Shown here: positions 21,457 through 33,258 of the stretch, in pieces
Position numbering within the stretch: the first letter of the stretch is position 1
Layout of the letters: each line of letters begins with the position of its first letter
NCBI GenBank assembly: GCA_019426215.1
Contig: CM033391.1
Coordinates: 16,976,708 to 17,040,707, forward strand
DNA from: Buddleja alternifolia
Lineage: Eukaryota > Streptophyta > Magnoliopsida > Lamiales > Scrophulariaceae
Direction of reading: 5' to 3'
DNA: 64,000 nucleotides
Position numbers and translations under genes: made by a program
The notes under the pieces: generated by a model
What the model was told of the DNA's origin: nothing
What the model saw: only the letters and a program-made list of their open reading frames with translations
The model's database searches: none

Positions 21457-23016
21457 TGTTAGGAATTTCTTGTTAGATGTTTTGATGATGACAATTAGGA
21501 CTTTATGTTAGACCCCAAAATATGTAAGTTTGTTTTTATTTAGAAATCATGTAAAGCTTTGAAGCGTTAGATTTGTAATAGGCTTTATAGGCTTTGTTTT
21601 ATTTTAGACTGTTAGGCTAAATAGTCTTAGGCTGAGCGTCTGATGAATTCTGAGTGAGCTTATCAGTAGTTTAGTTCGAAGACTCAAGCGCATAAAGTCT
21701 GAATGAAGATGAAGTTTCCAAGCGTCCAAATGACCAGCTGTACCAAGCGTTACTTATAGAATAGAAGTTATTCAAGGATGAATGAGCGTCTACCAATAAC
21801 TAATTTCACCTGAATTTATTTCTAAGTCCAGAAGGAGTTTAATGCAAATATTCTCAGTGCATTAAGTGCCAACGGGCATTTAATTCAAATGCATTAAATG
21901 CTGATAAGAGCATTAAATGTGATAAGCTCTTTCGGACGTACGGAGAAGCCACCCTATTGGACTGTCAACTATTCACAGACTGCAGCACCAACTTTTGTGC
22001 AGCAAGTTTTCAGGAAAAAGGACAAAAGTTGTTCACTCGCGGAAGTGAGAGACACGCGCCTGTGCATGTGTCAAATGGACATTTTTTTAAGAATGCCTAT
22101 AAATAGGACTTCAACAACAAGCCAAAAATCGATCAATTCCAAGCCAAATTGCTGTTGCATTGAAGTCTCATTCCTTAAACTCTCAGAAAAGTCAGAATAT
22201 TCAAGCAAACATTCTCTTTGCTTTTCTTTAATTCCTGAGACAGTCAACCAATATCTCAAACATTCTTTTTGAAGAAACCCACATTACTATTGAGATATTC
22301 CCAAGTTGTTTGAACTTCATCAAAATCAAACAAACCGTTCAGAAAAACCCCATCCAAGCGTCGCGATCTGTGTGAAGTCGAAGTTGGATACTTACATTAT
22401 TTCTGGGTGAAAGAAGCAAGGGGATTGAAGTGATTTGGAGCAGAAATCTGTGTGATCAAGGAGCTCAAGTCATCGACATCTATCTCTCCCTAATTTGTAG
22501 AAGATTCTGTGTGATTCTTTGAGAATCATTTTAGTGGATTGCCTCCAAGTGTTAAAGGAGAAGAAGGACGTAGTTGGGATTACACCACCCAACGAACCTT
22601 ACAAATATTGTGTCATTTTCTTTACAGTTAATTCTCTTATTTGTCATATCATTGCATAAATTAATTAAGTAAAACATAATCAAATGCTAAGCATCTAAGA
22701 AACAACTTGTGACGCTAAAGCTTTCAAACGAGAAGACTCTAAAAATATTCGGCTGTGCTAACACTGATTAAAGAACTGAACGCTTAAACCTATTTGGTTA
22801 AAGTATTCAAATCTTAAAGTCTAAGTTAACTTTCTAAAATAGTCTTCATTAGACGCTTAGCCTAAGCGTCTATACCTCAAGTACATGCTCAGTTAAGCGT
22901 CTACATTTCAAGCGTCCAAAACCTTTTTAATACAAAAATTTTTGAAGTCGAAAAAGACTTCAAGGTCTATTCAACCCTCCCTTCTAGACCCTTTCGTATG
23001 CCACTTGGGACCAACA
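21457..23016 (+). repeat. SireA-1 3' LTR, 1560 bp
   Basis: Begins TGTTAGGAATTTC and ends CACTTGGGACCAACA. The U3 TATA box CTATAAATAG lies at about 22097-22106. A TCACTCGCGGAAGTGA-like inverted repeat and a CATGTGTCAA box occur 20-65 bases upstream of it; both recur in the other SireA LTRs. Near the 3' end lies a C-rich tract (CAACCCTCCC) whose length varies between copies. AAGCG words are frequent (for example 21562-21788). Confidence 0.9.
22098..22105 (+). promoter_or_regulatory. SireA LTR TATA box
   Basis: TATAAATA in the context GAATGCCTATAAATAG. The same box lies at 59753-59760 (SireA-3), at 34186-34193 and 39793-39800 on the complement (SireA-2), and at 30627-30634 and 50082-50089 (SireB). 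It is about 640 bases into the LTR, consistent with the U3-R boundary region. Confidence 0.75.
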
Positions 23017-23364
23017 GTGTTTGAACTCATTAGTCTCACTGATGTGTCTATGAAATAAGCTCCCACTAACCCATAGTGTTCGGCTTGCACTTCCATGTCA
23101 AAGCTTATGCCATACAAGTCTTATCCAGTCTTAATGTTTAGTCAAAACTCTCTATACTAGTTTAGATACTAAGTACTGAACTCTTCCAGTGCCCATCTCC
23201 CTAACCCATAGGGAGTAGAAGATCCACCTTATGTCACAGACTTAATGTTGTTTAAGTTTGCCAATAAGAAAACAACATAAAATGCCTTATATAAATAAAG
23301 AGGGTTTAATTACAATAAATATGCCCTATAATATCTATCCTCTATGGCATCTGAGGGTATAACA
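23017..23364 (-). mobile_element. T1: minus-strand copia LTR fragment that hosted SireA-1
   Basis: Matches 52860-53226 (GTCTCACTGATGTGTCTA, then CCCACTAACCCATAGTGTTCG). On the minus strand the LTR starts TGTTATACCCTCAGATGCC at 23364. SireA-1 is inserted in it; the rest of the LTR lies beyond the left side of SireA-1, off the window. Confidence 0.65.
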
Positions 23365-24660
23365 TCAATAGATATGTTGTGCTCAATATCGGGCATGGGA
23401 TGGGTGAGATGTGGAATTCTGAGTGTAGAGGGTCATATGTTTTGTGAATCCTGTGGCACATGCACAACGGAGATTAAAGCATATACAGATTCACAAACTT
23501 AGATCACTTTTGGTTTTAATGGTTTTATCGAAAATACGAAGAACGAAAAAAAAACAACCAACCTCGTTGATGTATATATTCGTTCTTGATCAACCATAAC
23601 AGCAGCAACCCTCGGGACTACTGCCTCTAGATATCACGCGGATGATACCAAGAAAAATCTCTTCCTCTTTCTTTCCAGAAGTAGACGGCTAGTGTGTATG
23701 TAGAGAGGCAAAAAGTTCTCATGTCTTTTCTGTAGGGTTCTGTGTAGAGTACGTGGGTCTTAGGCCTGAGGAATCACAACAATGTGCTTGTGACACTGAA
23801 CTTGTTATTAAAGTAGTCAGATCCAATTCACCTGTTGGTCTGGTCGACCTCAAACTATAGTATCAGTGAACAAGTAGCATTTGTTCGGTGATTGTCAAGA
23901 TGAGATTCACTATGCCGAATAGTAAACGGGGTTACGTCCTATGCAACTATGAGTATATGAAATAACAAGTCTTTAGACTAAGCGCATAAACAATCTCGAG
24001 TGGAACACGAAGGGTAGTTTGGTAATTTCATCTTACTATGGTTAACATCAAGTCATGTGAGTTTGACACATTCCATGACTCTCACTCGATTGAGATATAA
24101 CAGTGAAGGGCTTATACTCATATAATATTCATGACTGGAAAGGTTCGTAATGATCAAATTATTTCATTCTCGATTGGGTTTTGATGTGGGTCCATGAGAT
24201 TGGCTAGGTGACGCCCATATCCTTGGTATCCTCCCATTACCAATTGAGATGAACCGTGAAAGTCACGCTTTCAAGGATGTAAGCAAGGAAAAGCTTTAGC
24301 CGTTTTCTAACGAATGTTTTGGTAATTTATTATTTGATAAAAGAAATTGCAACATCTAAGGTGTTAATTAATTGATAGGATTAATTAATAAGAATTAATT
24401 TTATTTAATTAATTAGGTTAATTAAATTAAATTAATATAGAAAAAAATTAATTGGATTTAATTAATTAATTGTCTTAATATCAAATAATTAATAGGATTG
24501 ATTATTTGATTATTTAATTATTTACGTAATTGGACTATGTAATTAATTAAATAAATATTGGACTAAGTTGAAAGTCAACTTAACCCAATAACTAGGCCTT
24601 AGGCGTGTGGCTTAGAAAAGATGGGCTTGAGATTTATTTAAATTTCTAAACTCATCTTAG
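23365..24660 (+). mobile_element. Mixed degenerate LTR sequence, mostly plus-strand T-type fragment
   Basis: 23365-23760 has no frame or motif I can assign. From about 23762 to 24650 the sequence follows the order seen in the plus-strand T-type LTRs at 50941-52704 and 54335-55938: CAATTCACCTGTTGG, then a GGGTTTTGATGTGGG-like block with CTGGCTAGGTGACGCCC, then a long AATTAATT-rich stretch. It is degenerate and incomplete at both ends. Confidence 0.5.
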
Positions 24661-25128
24661 ACAATACTGTCATGATCAGTAATCCTACCATTGACATTCA
24701 CTGAGTAAATACCCATGTGGTTGGATTACAGCGAGTCATGCTCGAATATATCAATTCCATTGATATATGTATGTTATGAGCTCCCACCATTGCATAGTGA
24801 CCCTCACTACTGTACAGTGATCGACTGGCACTCCTTGTCAAAGCTCATATTTTAAAAGTCCAGTCTTAATGCCCAATTAAGACTCTTTGACTTGTGAACC
24901 CATTTTATGTAATCTAACACTTCTAGTGTCTCTCTCCTTATACCCAAGGAGTAGAAGGTTTCTCCAGATTACATTGGACTATATGTTTAATACTTATTAA
25001 TGCCAATTAAGATTTAAATGAACAAATATGAAATTGCATTTTATTCCAAATGATATGTTTGTACAAAATAACATAAAAGTCTCTATACAATCTATTTCCT
25101 CGTTGGCGTCGAAGGCATATACCTAACA
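24661..25128 (-). mobile_element. Minus-strand copia 3' LTR fragment
   Basis: On the minus strand it starts TGTTAGGTATATGCC at 25128, directly after a polypurine tract CAAGTGGGAGAT (complement of about 25129-25140) and the pol remnant that follows. The other end is truncated near 24661. Sequence order (TGGCACTCCTTGTCAAAG, CAGTAATCCTACC) matches the T-type LTR pieces elsewhere in the window. Confidence 0.65.
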
Positions 25129-26330
25129 ATCTCCCACTTGCACTCAATGCCAATCACTGTGGTATATAATACCCATCTTTCCAAGATGTCATTCTAACAC
25201 CGCCTATGATAATGGCTTGGTGAGAGGGTCAGCTACATTATTCACAAAATCTATTCTCTGCACGGCAATGTCGCCTCTTCCAATAATCTCTCTAAGGATG
25301 TGATATCTCATCTCTATGTGTTTGAATTTATTGTGAGACTTGGTTCCTTAGCATGCGCGATGGCTCTATTGTTATCACAGAACAATGGCAATGGGAGCTC
25401 CATGCTAGGAACCACTTGAAATTCAGCCACAAACTTCTTGATCCAAACAACTTCCTTAGCATCTTCCAAGGTAGCCGCATCTCCAGCCTCTATGGTGGAG
25501 TAAGCAATTGTGCTTTTCTTGGAACTTTTCCAAGACACTGCCCCTCCATTAAGGGCGAATATGAACCCAAAAATGGACTTTTAGTCATCGACATCCGCTT
25601 GAATGTCAGAGTTCATGTAACCTTCAACTTTAAATTCTCCATGTCCATATATGAGAAACAAATCCTTCGTTTTTCTCAAGTATTTCAGAAAACATTTTAC
25701 TGCATCCCAATTCTTCTTGCTAGGGTTTGCTTAAAACCTAACGACTATGCTCACAGCGTAGGCTATGTCCAGGCTTGTGCATAACATGACATAAATGGGA
25801 CTCCCTACTGCTGATGCATAGGGTATGACATTCATCTCCTTTTGATCTGCCTCACTTTGAGGACTTATAGATATGGAGATATAAAGTCCATGTGTCATGG
25901 GTAAAAGTCCTGTTTTAGAGTTTTCTATTCCAAAATTTTTTAGAACCTTCTCTAAATAGAGGGCTTAAGATAGCTCCATCATCCTTTTCGCCATCTCCCT
26001 GTAGATGTGAATCTCAGGGATGTAGGTGGCCTCTTCTAAGTCTTTCATAGAGAATGTGCTTGAGAGCCATGTTTTAGTCGAAGTCAATAGCCCTACACCA
26101 TTCCCTATAAGAAGAATGTCATCCAAATATAGACCAAAAATGATATTTTGCTCCCACTGGTTTTCTTGTATACGCATGGTTCATTGACGTTCTTGGTGAA
26201 GCCATAGTTCCTAACTTCTTAATCAAAATAGAGAGCTTGTTTTAGTCCATAGATGGACAAGTTTAAGTGCAGTCTGGCGGTACGACAGAACAGATGACAT
26301 CAAAAGGGGATGTATCCACGGTACAGATAC
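25129..26330 (-). pseudogene. pol: Minus-strand copia pol remnant: RT and RNase H
   Basis: Translated pieces on the minus strand include RT with GLYLDDILLIGN (a YVDD-type site with Leu at the second position) near 26130, and RNase H with MSWKSSKKSTIAYSTIEAG (from 25538 down) and LFCDNNRAIAHAKEP. The RNase H C-terminus ends with ADPLTKPLS near 25205. Integrase and everything upstream is missing, and there are several stops and frameshifts. The motif style is that of the TAR/Tork copia lineages rather than Sirevirus; this is a judgement by eye. It belongs with the LTR fragment at 24661-25128. Confidence 0.75.
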
Positions 26331-26799
26331 CAGATTTTCTATGCAGTTGTATGTGACATATATAACTAGTGGAATTTTTCTGGCTAGAGTATTGAAGTCA
26401 TTAAGAAAAAATGATGATTCTTCTTAGATACGAAGGTCACTATAATCACAACATAGATATAGTTATCTGAGTTACTTGAGTTTTGACTGAACCCAAACTC
26501 TACACTTGGATCAGGAAAATGATGGAAAAAGTGTCTCTTACTAAAATCGTAACCTGGAGAGGTCCTTCGCTATAATCATTTATGTCGAATCATGATCAGC
26601 GGGAGCATCGAGTCGAGTTTGATGATAAAACTCGAGACCTTAATTCATTGTTTATGCGACAATTATTTAAGCCTAAGAGAAATGTCTGATTGCTAGCATG
26701 TAAACTAGTAAATTTACCTATGTACGCATAAGATACTTCTCGTTTACTTTAGAGATAGTGAATTCCCTCTTGGTAATTACTTTGTAACTGCTACTTACC
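26331..26799. other. Unassigned degenerate sequence
   Basis: No open frame, repeat or recognisable motif. It may be decayed internal sequence of the neighbouring minus-strand copia element. Confidence 0.4.
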
Positions 26800-27016
26800 C
26801 ATTAGAACGCACTTCGAGATCGGCCTCACCAACGTGTGAATTGGGCCTAACTACTCTAATGACAGAACCAATGTCACAAGCACACTGTATAGTGACTCCT
26901 CAGGTCTACGGCTCACGCATACTATCATAATCAGTAATCCAATCATTGACAGTCACTGATTAAAAATCTATGTGATCGGATAACTACGAACTGTGTTCGA
27001 ATACATTAATCCCATT

Positions 27017-28970
27017 TGATGTGGGTGGAAATCTGTCTTTGGGCCAAGATGGTTAGTCCAATACCTTGTGGGCCCAAGCCCAATGGTTTTATGGACTTAG
27101 ATCCTTCTAGAAAATATCATATTCGGATAGGCTTAGCTGGAGGCCTAGATGACCCTACCTGCACAGGAAGAGCAACACTGATTATGGACAGCTGGGAGAC
27201 AAGATTTAATCAATCACCAACCTTGCCATATATCGACCTACGGAGATCAAGCCTATCTTTACCATTTATACCCGATTGATTATAGCCTAATATGGATAGA
27301 TTATGATTTATTCTTACTACCAAATGTTGATAAGAGTCACTTTTACGTGTTTTTAAGCTCTTACATTTAGTTTTTAGATTCATTTATCACTTGATTTATG
27401 CCACATATGCGTATAATCTATGTGCTTATTGAGTAATGGTGGAAAATCACTGCAATCGACATAAAGTGTGCAAAAAACACAGTATTTCAGTGTATTTTGA
27501 AGCCAAATTTGAGGAAGTTTTCTTCTAGAAGGTTGTATAACTTTGTCTTGGCTTCACATGACAACTTGAATCATCCAAATCCGAGCTTCGTAGAGAAAGT
27601 TATGAAGAAAACACAATTGCTGCGTTGAAAAACAAGAAAACGGTTAAGACTTCGCACTGTGGCGCCTAGGCGCTACCTTATCCGCGCCTAGGCGCCGGTC
27701 AATTTCTTCCCCAAGCCACTTAGGCCACCTGGACCATGCCTAGGCGCCACTTAGACCACGCTTGGGCGCCGGTACAGCGGTTTTGAAGGTATAAAGGCCA
27801 AAAATGAAAGGAAGAAGGGGAGGTTGGAATTCTAAAGGAATTTTGGGGATTTCTTGGGATTGGGACCTCACTTTTCATCACTTTAGAAGAGAAAAAGAGA
27901 AGGGAAAGAAGAGATTCAAGCCTCCAATTAAAGATTCGATCATCAATTCAATATAGGGAGTTTCTTAGCTTTAGATTCATCTTTGTCTATGAACATGGAT
28001 CTTATGCTTAGCTTTTTCCTTTTGCATTTTATGAGCTAAATTGTTGAACTAGGGCCATGAGAAGGCCATGTTGTTAGTATTGTGATAATAAGATTGTTTT
28101 CCATTTCAATTCGTATATTGCTATGTGTTGTGATTTTGTGGTTGAATGCCTTACATATGCTTGATCACCATGTGTTTGATATCATGGCTAGGTGAATTAT
28201 TCGAGAGAAAATTGACTTAGGGTGCAAGAATTTCACAACATCACCGAACCAAATAGGAGTTGCCCTAGACATAGGTAAAGACTCTCGGGTAAAGTCATTC
28301 GATTTTAATCGAGTAAGCTCTAGATCTTTAATGCATACGTAGTGGTTAGATTTCCGGGTAGACATATTTAGGAAACCGCCAATTAAGTATAGGAGTCTAT
28401 CACGAGACATCGATTATTCTTTACCTTAGGAGCTTTCACCATAGCAATGTATGTCTAATGAATTGGTAATGTCTTAGGATAGCAATACGCAACATGTGCC
28501 CGAGCATGAGCCTTAGTCACCTCTCCACCTTGGAAGTTTAATCTCTCTTTACTTTCACTTTAGCTTATTTTACTTTCCTTTTTAGTTAAATCTCTAATTT
28601 ACTTCCTTTTGTTATCGAAAATCATAAACTAGAATTCAAGTCCTTGTGGTTCGACAACCCGGACTTACCGTCCACACTTATTACTACACATGACTAGTGC
28701 CCTTGCTATAAAATCACGTTAGCCTCTATCGTGTCAAATGTATATATAGCATAGTTGACTTACCCCTTTTAACCCCCCATCAAATTCTTGTTTAAATATC
28801 AACTCCTACATCAATAAAAGGATTGAACTCTTTACCCCCGTGGACGTAGGTCTGATTTTGGACCGAACCACGTATATCTTGTGTCCATTTTACATTATAA
28901 TTCTTGCTTTATATTATATCTTTATATATTATGTTGCATATTCCTATTGATGTGAAACCCACACACATCA
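27017..28970. mobile_element. Solo LTR (540 bp without its insert), TSD CCATT
   Basis: Starts TGATGTGGGTGG and ends ACCCACACACATCA, with CCATT on both sides. Without V2 it is 540 bases and has no coding capacity. The terminal CCGTGGACGTAGG...AACCACG stretch (28850-28875) looks like the U5 of a plant copia LTR, which would make the orientation plus. No internal region or second LTR is present, so it is read as a solo LTR. Confidence 0.75.
27328..28736 (+). mobile_element. V2: solo-LTR-like insert, TSD AATGT
   Basis: 1409 bases, TGATAAGAGTCAC...ATCGTGTCA, flanked by AATGT (27323-27327 and 28737-28741). Same family as V1, V3 and V4. Four GC-rich palindromic units of the GGCGCCTAGGCGC type lie at 27660-27775, immediately before TATAAAGG (27790-27797). 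No coding frame. It is nested in a solo LTR that is itself nested in T3. Confidence 0.8.
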
Positions 28971-29085
28971 CCATTAATGTATCTATAAGACTATAACACA
29001 AACTCCCACTATCCCATAGTGTTCGACTGGCACTCCTTGTCAGAGCATGTGTCATGCAAGTCCACACAAATCTCAATGCCTAAAG

Positions 29086-29952
29086 GAAAATTTGTTTTTG
29101 AGTTGAAGGGCTATTTCGGTATTTGATATCGTCATTAAATAATTAATTAGTAATTGGATGACCTAATTAATTAATTAATTATATTAATATGTTAATTAGG
29201 TTCTTTGAGAAATTAATTATTGAATTAATATATATATCGATTTATTTATTTAATTAATTATTTGTTTGGATAAATAATAATATTAAATAATTAAATAAAA
29301 TAAGAACCAAGTAGGTGGACTAGCTCGAAGGCTAGTACACGCTTATAGGGGTGTCCATAGTTGACGCCTAGGGCTTGGTTTATGGGCTTATTATTTTCTT
29401 GTGTAGTATAAATACTACTTGGTGAAATAATTTATCCTAGCCTCTCATTGTAACTTAGCCACCAAGTCAAAAACTAATTTTCCTTTGCAATTTCTCTAAG
29501 TGCGACTCCTTAGGTTCGTCTCAAAAGGCAATTGGGAGGAAACCAAAGGATGTGGGCAACATCTAACCAGTCGCGTGGCCCACATCGTAACCCAATTGAG
29601 AATGAATGAATATGATCATTCCAAACCTTTCCCATTTTGAATATCGTACTAGTATAAACCCTTTATTCTAATATCCCAGGTAAATGAGAGTCATAGTTTA
29701 GTCAACGTCACAATACTTAACCATATGCTCAAAACATAATGAGTCGAGGTTGCTAAGTATACTCTTATGTCCAACACGGGCAACACTACTGCTTTGGCCA
29801 AAGAATTTTGACCTCATTCATTCATGACGGTATAGGATATATGCTCACTCTTATGAGAGAATAAATTCTATTTTGCAAATTAGTTAAGACTGTTGCGTGC
29901 CCATCAAGCTGTATTTCGAGGTCGATCCCACCGACAGGTGAATTGAATCTAA
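29086..29952. mobile_element. Copia LTR pieces: plus fragment, then minus-strand T4 left part
   Basis: 29086-29500 reads like the AT-rich part of a plus-strand T-type LTR (AATTAATTAATTAATTA, then GCCTAGGGCTTGG). From about 29505 the order is reversed (TTAGGTTCGTCTCAAAAGGC, GTAACCCAATTGAGAATG) as in a minus-strand T-type LTR. That LTR is interrupted at 29952 by T5 and resumes at 52705. Confidence 0.55.
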
Positions 29953-29977
29953 TGTTTATGCCCTCAGATGCCATAGA

Positions 29978-32821
29978 TGTTAGGAAATTTCATGTTAGAT
30001 ATTTTGATAATGACAAGATAGGATCTTATGTCAGACCCCAAAAAGAATGTAAGTTTATATTTTTCATAGAAGTTATGTATAAGCGTTTGAAAGTTCGTAA
30101 TATTAATTAGACTTGTAATTTTTATCTTTATAGATTTGAGACTAAGTATTAGATACCGAATCGCTAATAGAATTCTAGGTGAGTCCATTGGAGATAAAGT
30201 TGAAGATCAGCGTCTGAAGTCAAATGAAGATGAAGATTTGTTCTTAGCATCTGTCCAACGCTAAAGGACTATTTCAGCATTTATGGATCAAGCGCTCCAA
30301 GCACTCCAATGATCAGTATCAGAGTCACCTAAAATAAATCCTCAAGTCATAAAGGACTTAAATACAATCATTTAACGGACTTTTATTTCCAACGGGAAAT
30401 AAATTCAAATGCATTAAATGCCTGATAAGAGCATTAAATGTGATAAGCTATTATGACTTGTGGACAAGCCACATTTTGACTAGACTGTCAGAATTTCAGA
30501 GTTCAAGCCGGCTCACGTCCAATTGGAACCGGCAGATTTCAGGAATGTCAGAGAAAAGGCTGATTCATGCGCCGCGTGAAGAGTACGCGCTCACACGTGT
30601 CCAACGGATAAATCCCAAGAATTGCCTATAAATAACTCATTCCAGCAAAACCTAAAATAACGTACATACACAAGAAAGTAAAAACTTTGCTGAAACTCTT
30701 TCTCAAGAAAAACTTAGAAACTCCATAGCCAAAACCTTTCAAGCTTTTTACATACATTCCAGACAGTCACAAATATCTCAAACATCTTCCAAAGAAGAAA
30801 CCTAAATTCTTACTGAGATATTCCAAGTTGTTTGATCTTTCCAAAAACAAACAAAACCTGTGTGACAAAACCCTCAACCTTTCATCTGAGTGAGAAAGTT
30901 GTTGAACCCCTTACATGCAGTATTTCTGAGTGAGAGAAGCTTGTAGAAGAAGATCTTCATTGGTGCTGGAATCTGTGTGATCAAGGAGCCCAAGATCATT
31001 TTTCACCTCTTTACTATCTTGTAGAAGATTCTGTGTGATTCTTTAATAATCAACTTAGTAATTTCCCTCCAAGTGAAAAAGGAGAAGAAGGACGTAGCTG
31101 GGATTACATCACCCAGTGAACCTTACAATTTCTTGTGTTATTTACTGACACGCTAGAACCTAACGTGCTTGGTAGCAAGTATACTAGTCGTGTAGTAATA
31201 AAAATGGACAAAATAAGTCCGGGTTGTTGAACCACGGAGACTTGGATTTTAGCTTGTGATTTGCAAATAAATGTAAAGACAATTTAACGGAACGTAGAGT
31301 AAGACAAGTATGTAAACGAAGAACAAAAATAAGAACGAGCAATAGATTTAAACTCAAATGTGAAAATAGACTAAGACACTTGCAAGACTTGACTTGATCC
31401 TCATTCGCACATAGACTCTCGTTGAATTATTAGACCTAGTTACTATGGTTAAAACTCCTAAGGTAAAGAATAACCGATGTCTTGTGATAGACTCCTACAC
31501 TTAAATGGCGGTTTCCTAAGTATGTCTACCCGGAAATCTAACCTCTAAGCATGCATTGAAGAACTAGAGTTTACTCGATTAAAATCGAACGACTTCACCC
31601 GGGAGTCTTTACCTATGTCTAGGGCAACTCCTATTTGGTTCGGTGATGTTATAAATCCCTTGCACCCTAGCTTAACTCTTTCTCAAGATGCTAAACTAGG
31701 CAATTTATAATACATATGGTGATCAATCACATGTAAGAAACATAAGCACAAATTCATAACACATAGCAACATAGGAATTAATTCAACGATTATCAATAAC
31801 ACGAATAATTCACAAATCAAATTTTACAAGGCCCTAGCCATATGAATTTAGCCCATAACTATCAATATAGAAGAATTCAACATGTTCATATCCATAAATG
31901 TAAACATAAAATGCAATAAACAATGAATAAACTCCCTATAAGGTTGAATGATGATGATCTCTAATGGAGCTTCACTCCTTAGCTCTTATTCTCTTCTTGC
32001 CCTTTTAGATCAGTGAAATTATGGTCCAAAACTGAGAAGTATGCTCCCAATTCCCCAGATTTCGAACCTTTGAAATGAATTGAAAAATCCAATTTATACA
32101 TTCAGAATTCTGTTATCGCGGCGCCAAGGTGCGCGTCGATCGGCGCCGCCTACGTGGCATGTCTTTCTTGGGACAGAAGTTCAGGGGCGCCCAGGCGTGC
32201 AAAAAGGAGGCGCCTAGGCGTGCGTCTCAGAAGCCAGAGTTTTCTCTATTGGGATCGCGCCTGGGCGCGGGTAAAGTGGCGCCTGGGCGTGGTTCTTAGA
32301 AGGCTGAGCTGAGTTGGTGAAGTGAGTCGTCTTTTGCCCTTTTCTTCGTCCATCGTCGCTTACTACCTGAATTCACTTCACACACATATTAAACGCACGA
32401 GTGGCATGAAATAAACTATATACGGGCCTAAATTATCATTAAAAAGGCCTAAAAACTCATGCAAAAATGACTCCTATCATTTACTATTATTATTGTCTTA
32501 CTTTATATCTTATTATTTATTCCGAAAAAGATAAACTAATCTGCCAAGCGACTATTTAACCAAAACAAACGCTAAAACTTTAAACTTATTTCGACTATGC
32601 TAACCCTGATTAAGCGATCTAAGCATTACCCTACTTTGGTAAACTGCTAAAATCACTAAGTCTAAGTTATGTTTACTGAAGCGCCTGACCCAAGCGCTCG
32701 GCTTTCTAAGCGTTCTAATCTTTAAAAAGTGATACAAATTTTTTGAAGTCGAAAAAGACTTTAGGGTCTATTCAACCCTCCCCCCCTTCTAGACCCTTTC
32801 GTATGCCACTTGGGACTACCG
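29978..32821 (+). repeat. SireB 5' LTR, interrupted by V3
   Basis: TGTTAGGAAATTT...CACTTGGGACTACCG. V3 and its target duplication add 1339 bases; the rest is 1505 bases, matching the 3' LTR. TATA box at 30627-30634. The last bases are CCG where SireA ends ACA, so the usual CA end is mutated. Confidence 0.85.
31146..32479 (-). mobile_element. V3: solo-LTR-like insert in SireB 5' LTR, TSD TTTAC
   Basis: 1334 bases, plus-strand ends TGACACGCTAGAAC and GACTCCTATCA, flanked by TTTAC (31141-31145 and 32480-32484). The intact site is seen in the SireB 3' LTR near 50595. GC-rich palindromic units of the GCGCC(T/C)(A/G)GGCG type occur six times in 32115-32295. The TATA-like box is on the complement (32091-32098), so the LTR reads on the minus strand. 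Confidence 0.85.
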
Positions 32822-32823
32822 AG

Positions 32824-32835
32824 TGGTATCAGAGC
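32824..32835 (+). promoter_or_regulatory. SireB primer-binding site
   Basis: TGGTATCAGAGC, complementary to the 3' end of plant initiator methionine tRNA, two bases after the 5' LTR. Standard for Ty1/copia elements. Confidence 0.85.
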
Positions 32836-33258
32836 GGTTGAAGTCGAAACCTAAGCGTTTCTGAACGTAACTGCTTGTTTAGATCCATTTTTCTAAACTT
32901 AGTCGCTTTAAATTTTCTTTTAAACATCTCATTATGGCTTTTAACAAAATGCCTAAGTTGGTAAAGTCAAACTATGATTCTTGGGAACTTAAAGCAGTCG
33001 CGTATTTATGTTCTTGCGATAATGAAATGTGTGATGTAATTTCAGATGGCCCCATTAAGATCATGAAAGTGATAACTCGAGCGCCTGGAGCTGATGAAGC
33101 AATTCCAGATGGTTATGTTAAAAAACCCAAGTTAGAATGGACGCCAGATGATAGAAAAAGAGTTAATCTGGATAATGTTGGACGAAGTGCACTTTATCAC
33201 TGTTAGGAGATAATGATGCATTGTTCAACAGAATCAAACAATGCAAAACATCAAAAGA

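Larger units (their letters stand above)
1527..23016 (+). mobile_element. SireA-1, Sirevirus-type Ty1/copia element, 5' end off window
   Basis: Order on the plus strand: gag (from its middle), integrase C-terminal part, RT, RNase H, non-coding spacer, large third ORF, polypurine tract, 3' LTR. This plan, with an extra ORF downstream of pol and an A5G5-type PPT next to the LTR, is known for Sireviruses such as SIRE1. The element is interrupted by a CACTA transposon (8014-17690) and by V1 (18000-19584); about 10.2 kb of its own sequence lies in the window. The 5' LTR and gag start are off the left edge, separated by LTR-X. GTGTT (23017-23021) would be the 3' target duplication; its partner is not visible. 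Gag is nearly identical to that of SireA-3, so they belong to one family. Confidence 0.85.
26800..29085 (-). mobile_element. T3: minus-strand LTR fragment split by a solo LTR
   Basis: Two pieces, 26800-27016 and 28976-29085, which join in register when compared with 53227-53530: CCTAACTACTCTAATGACAGAAC, then AATCCCATT/AATGTATCTATAA, then CACTCCTTGTCA. The insertion point carries the 5-bp duplication CCATT (27012-27016 and 28971-28975). Confidence 0.65.
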
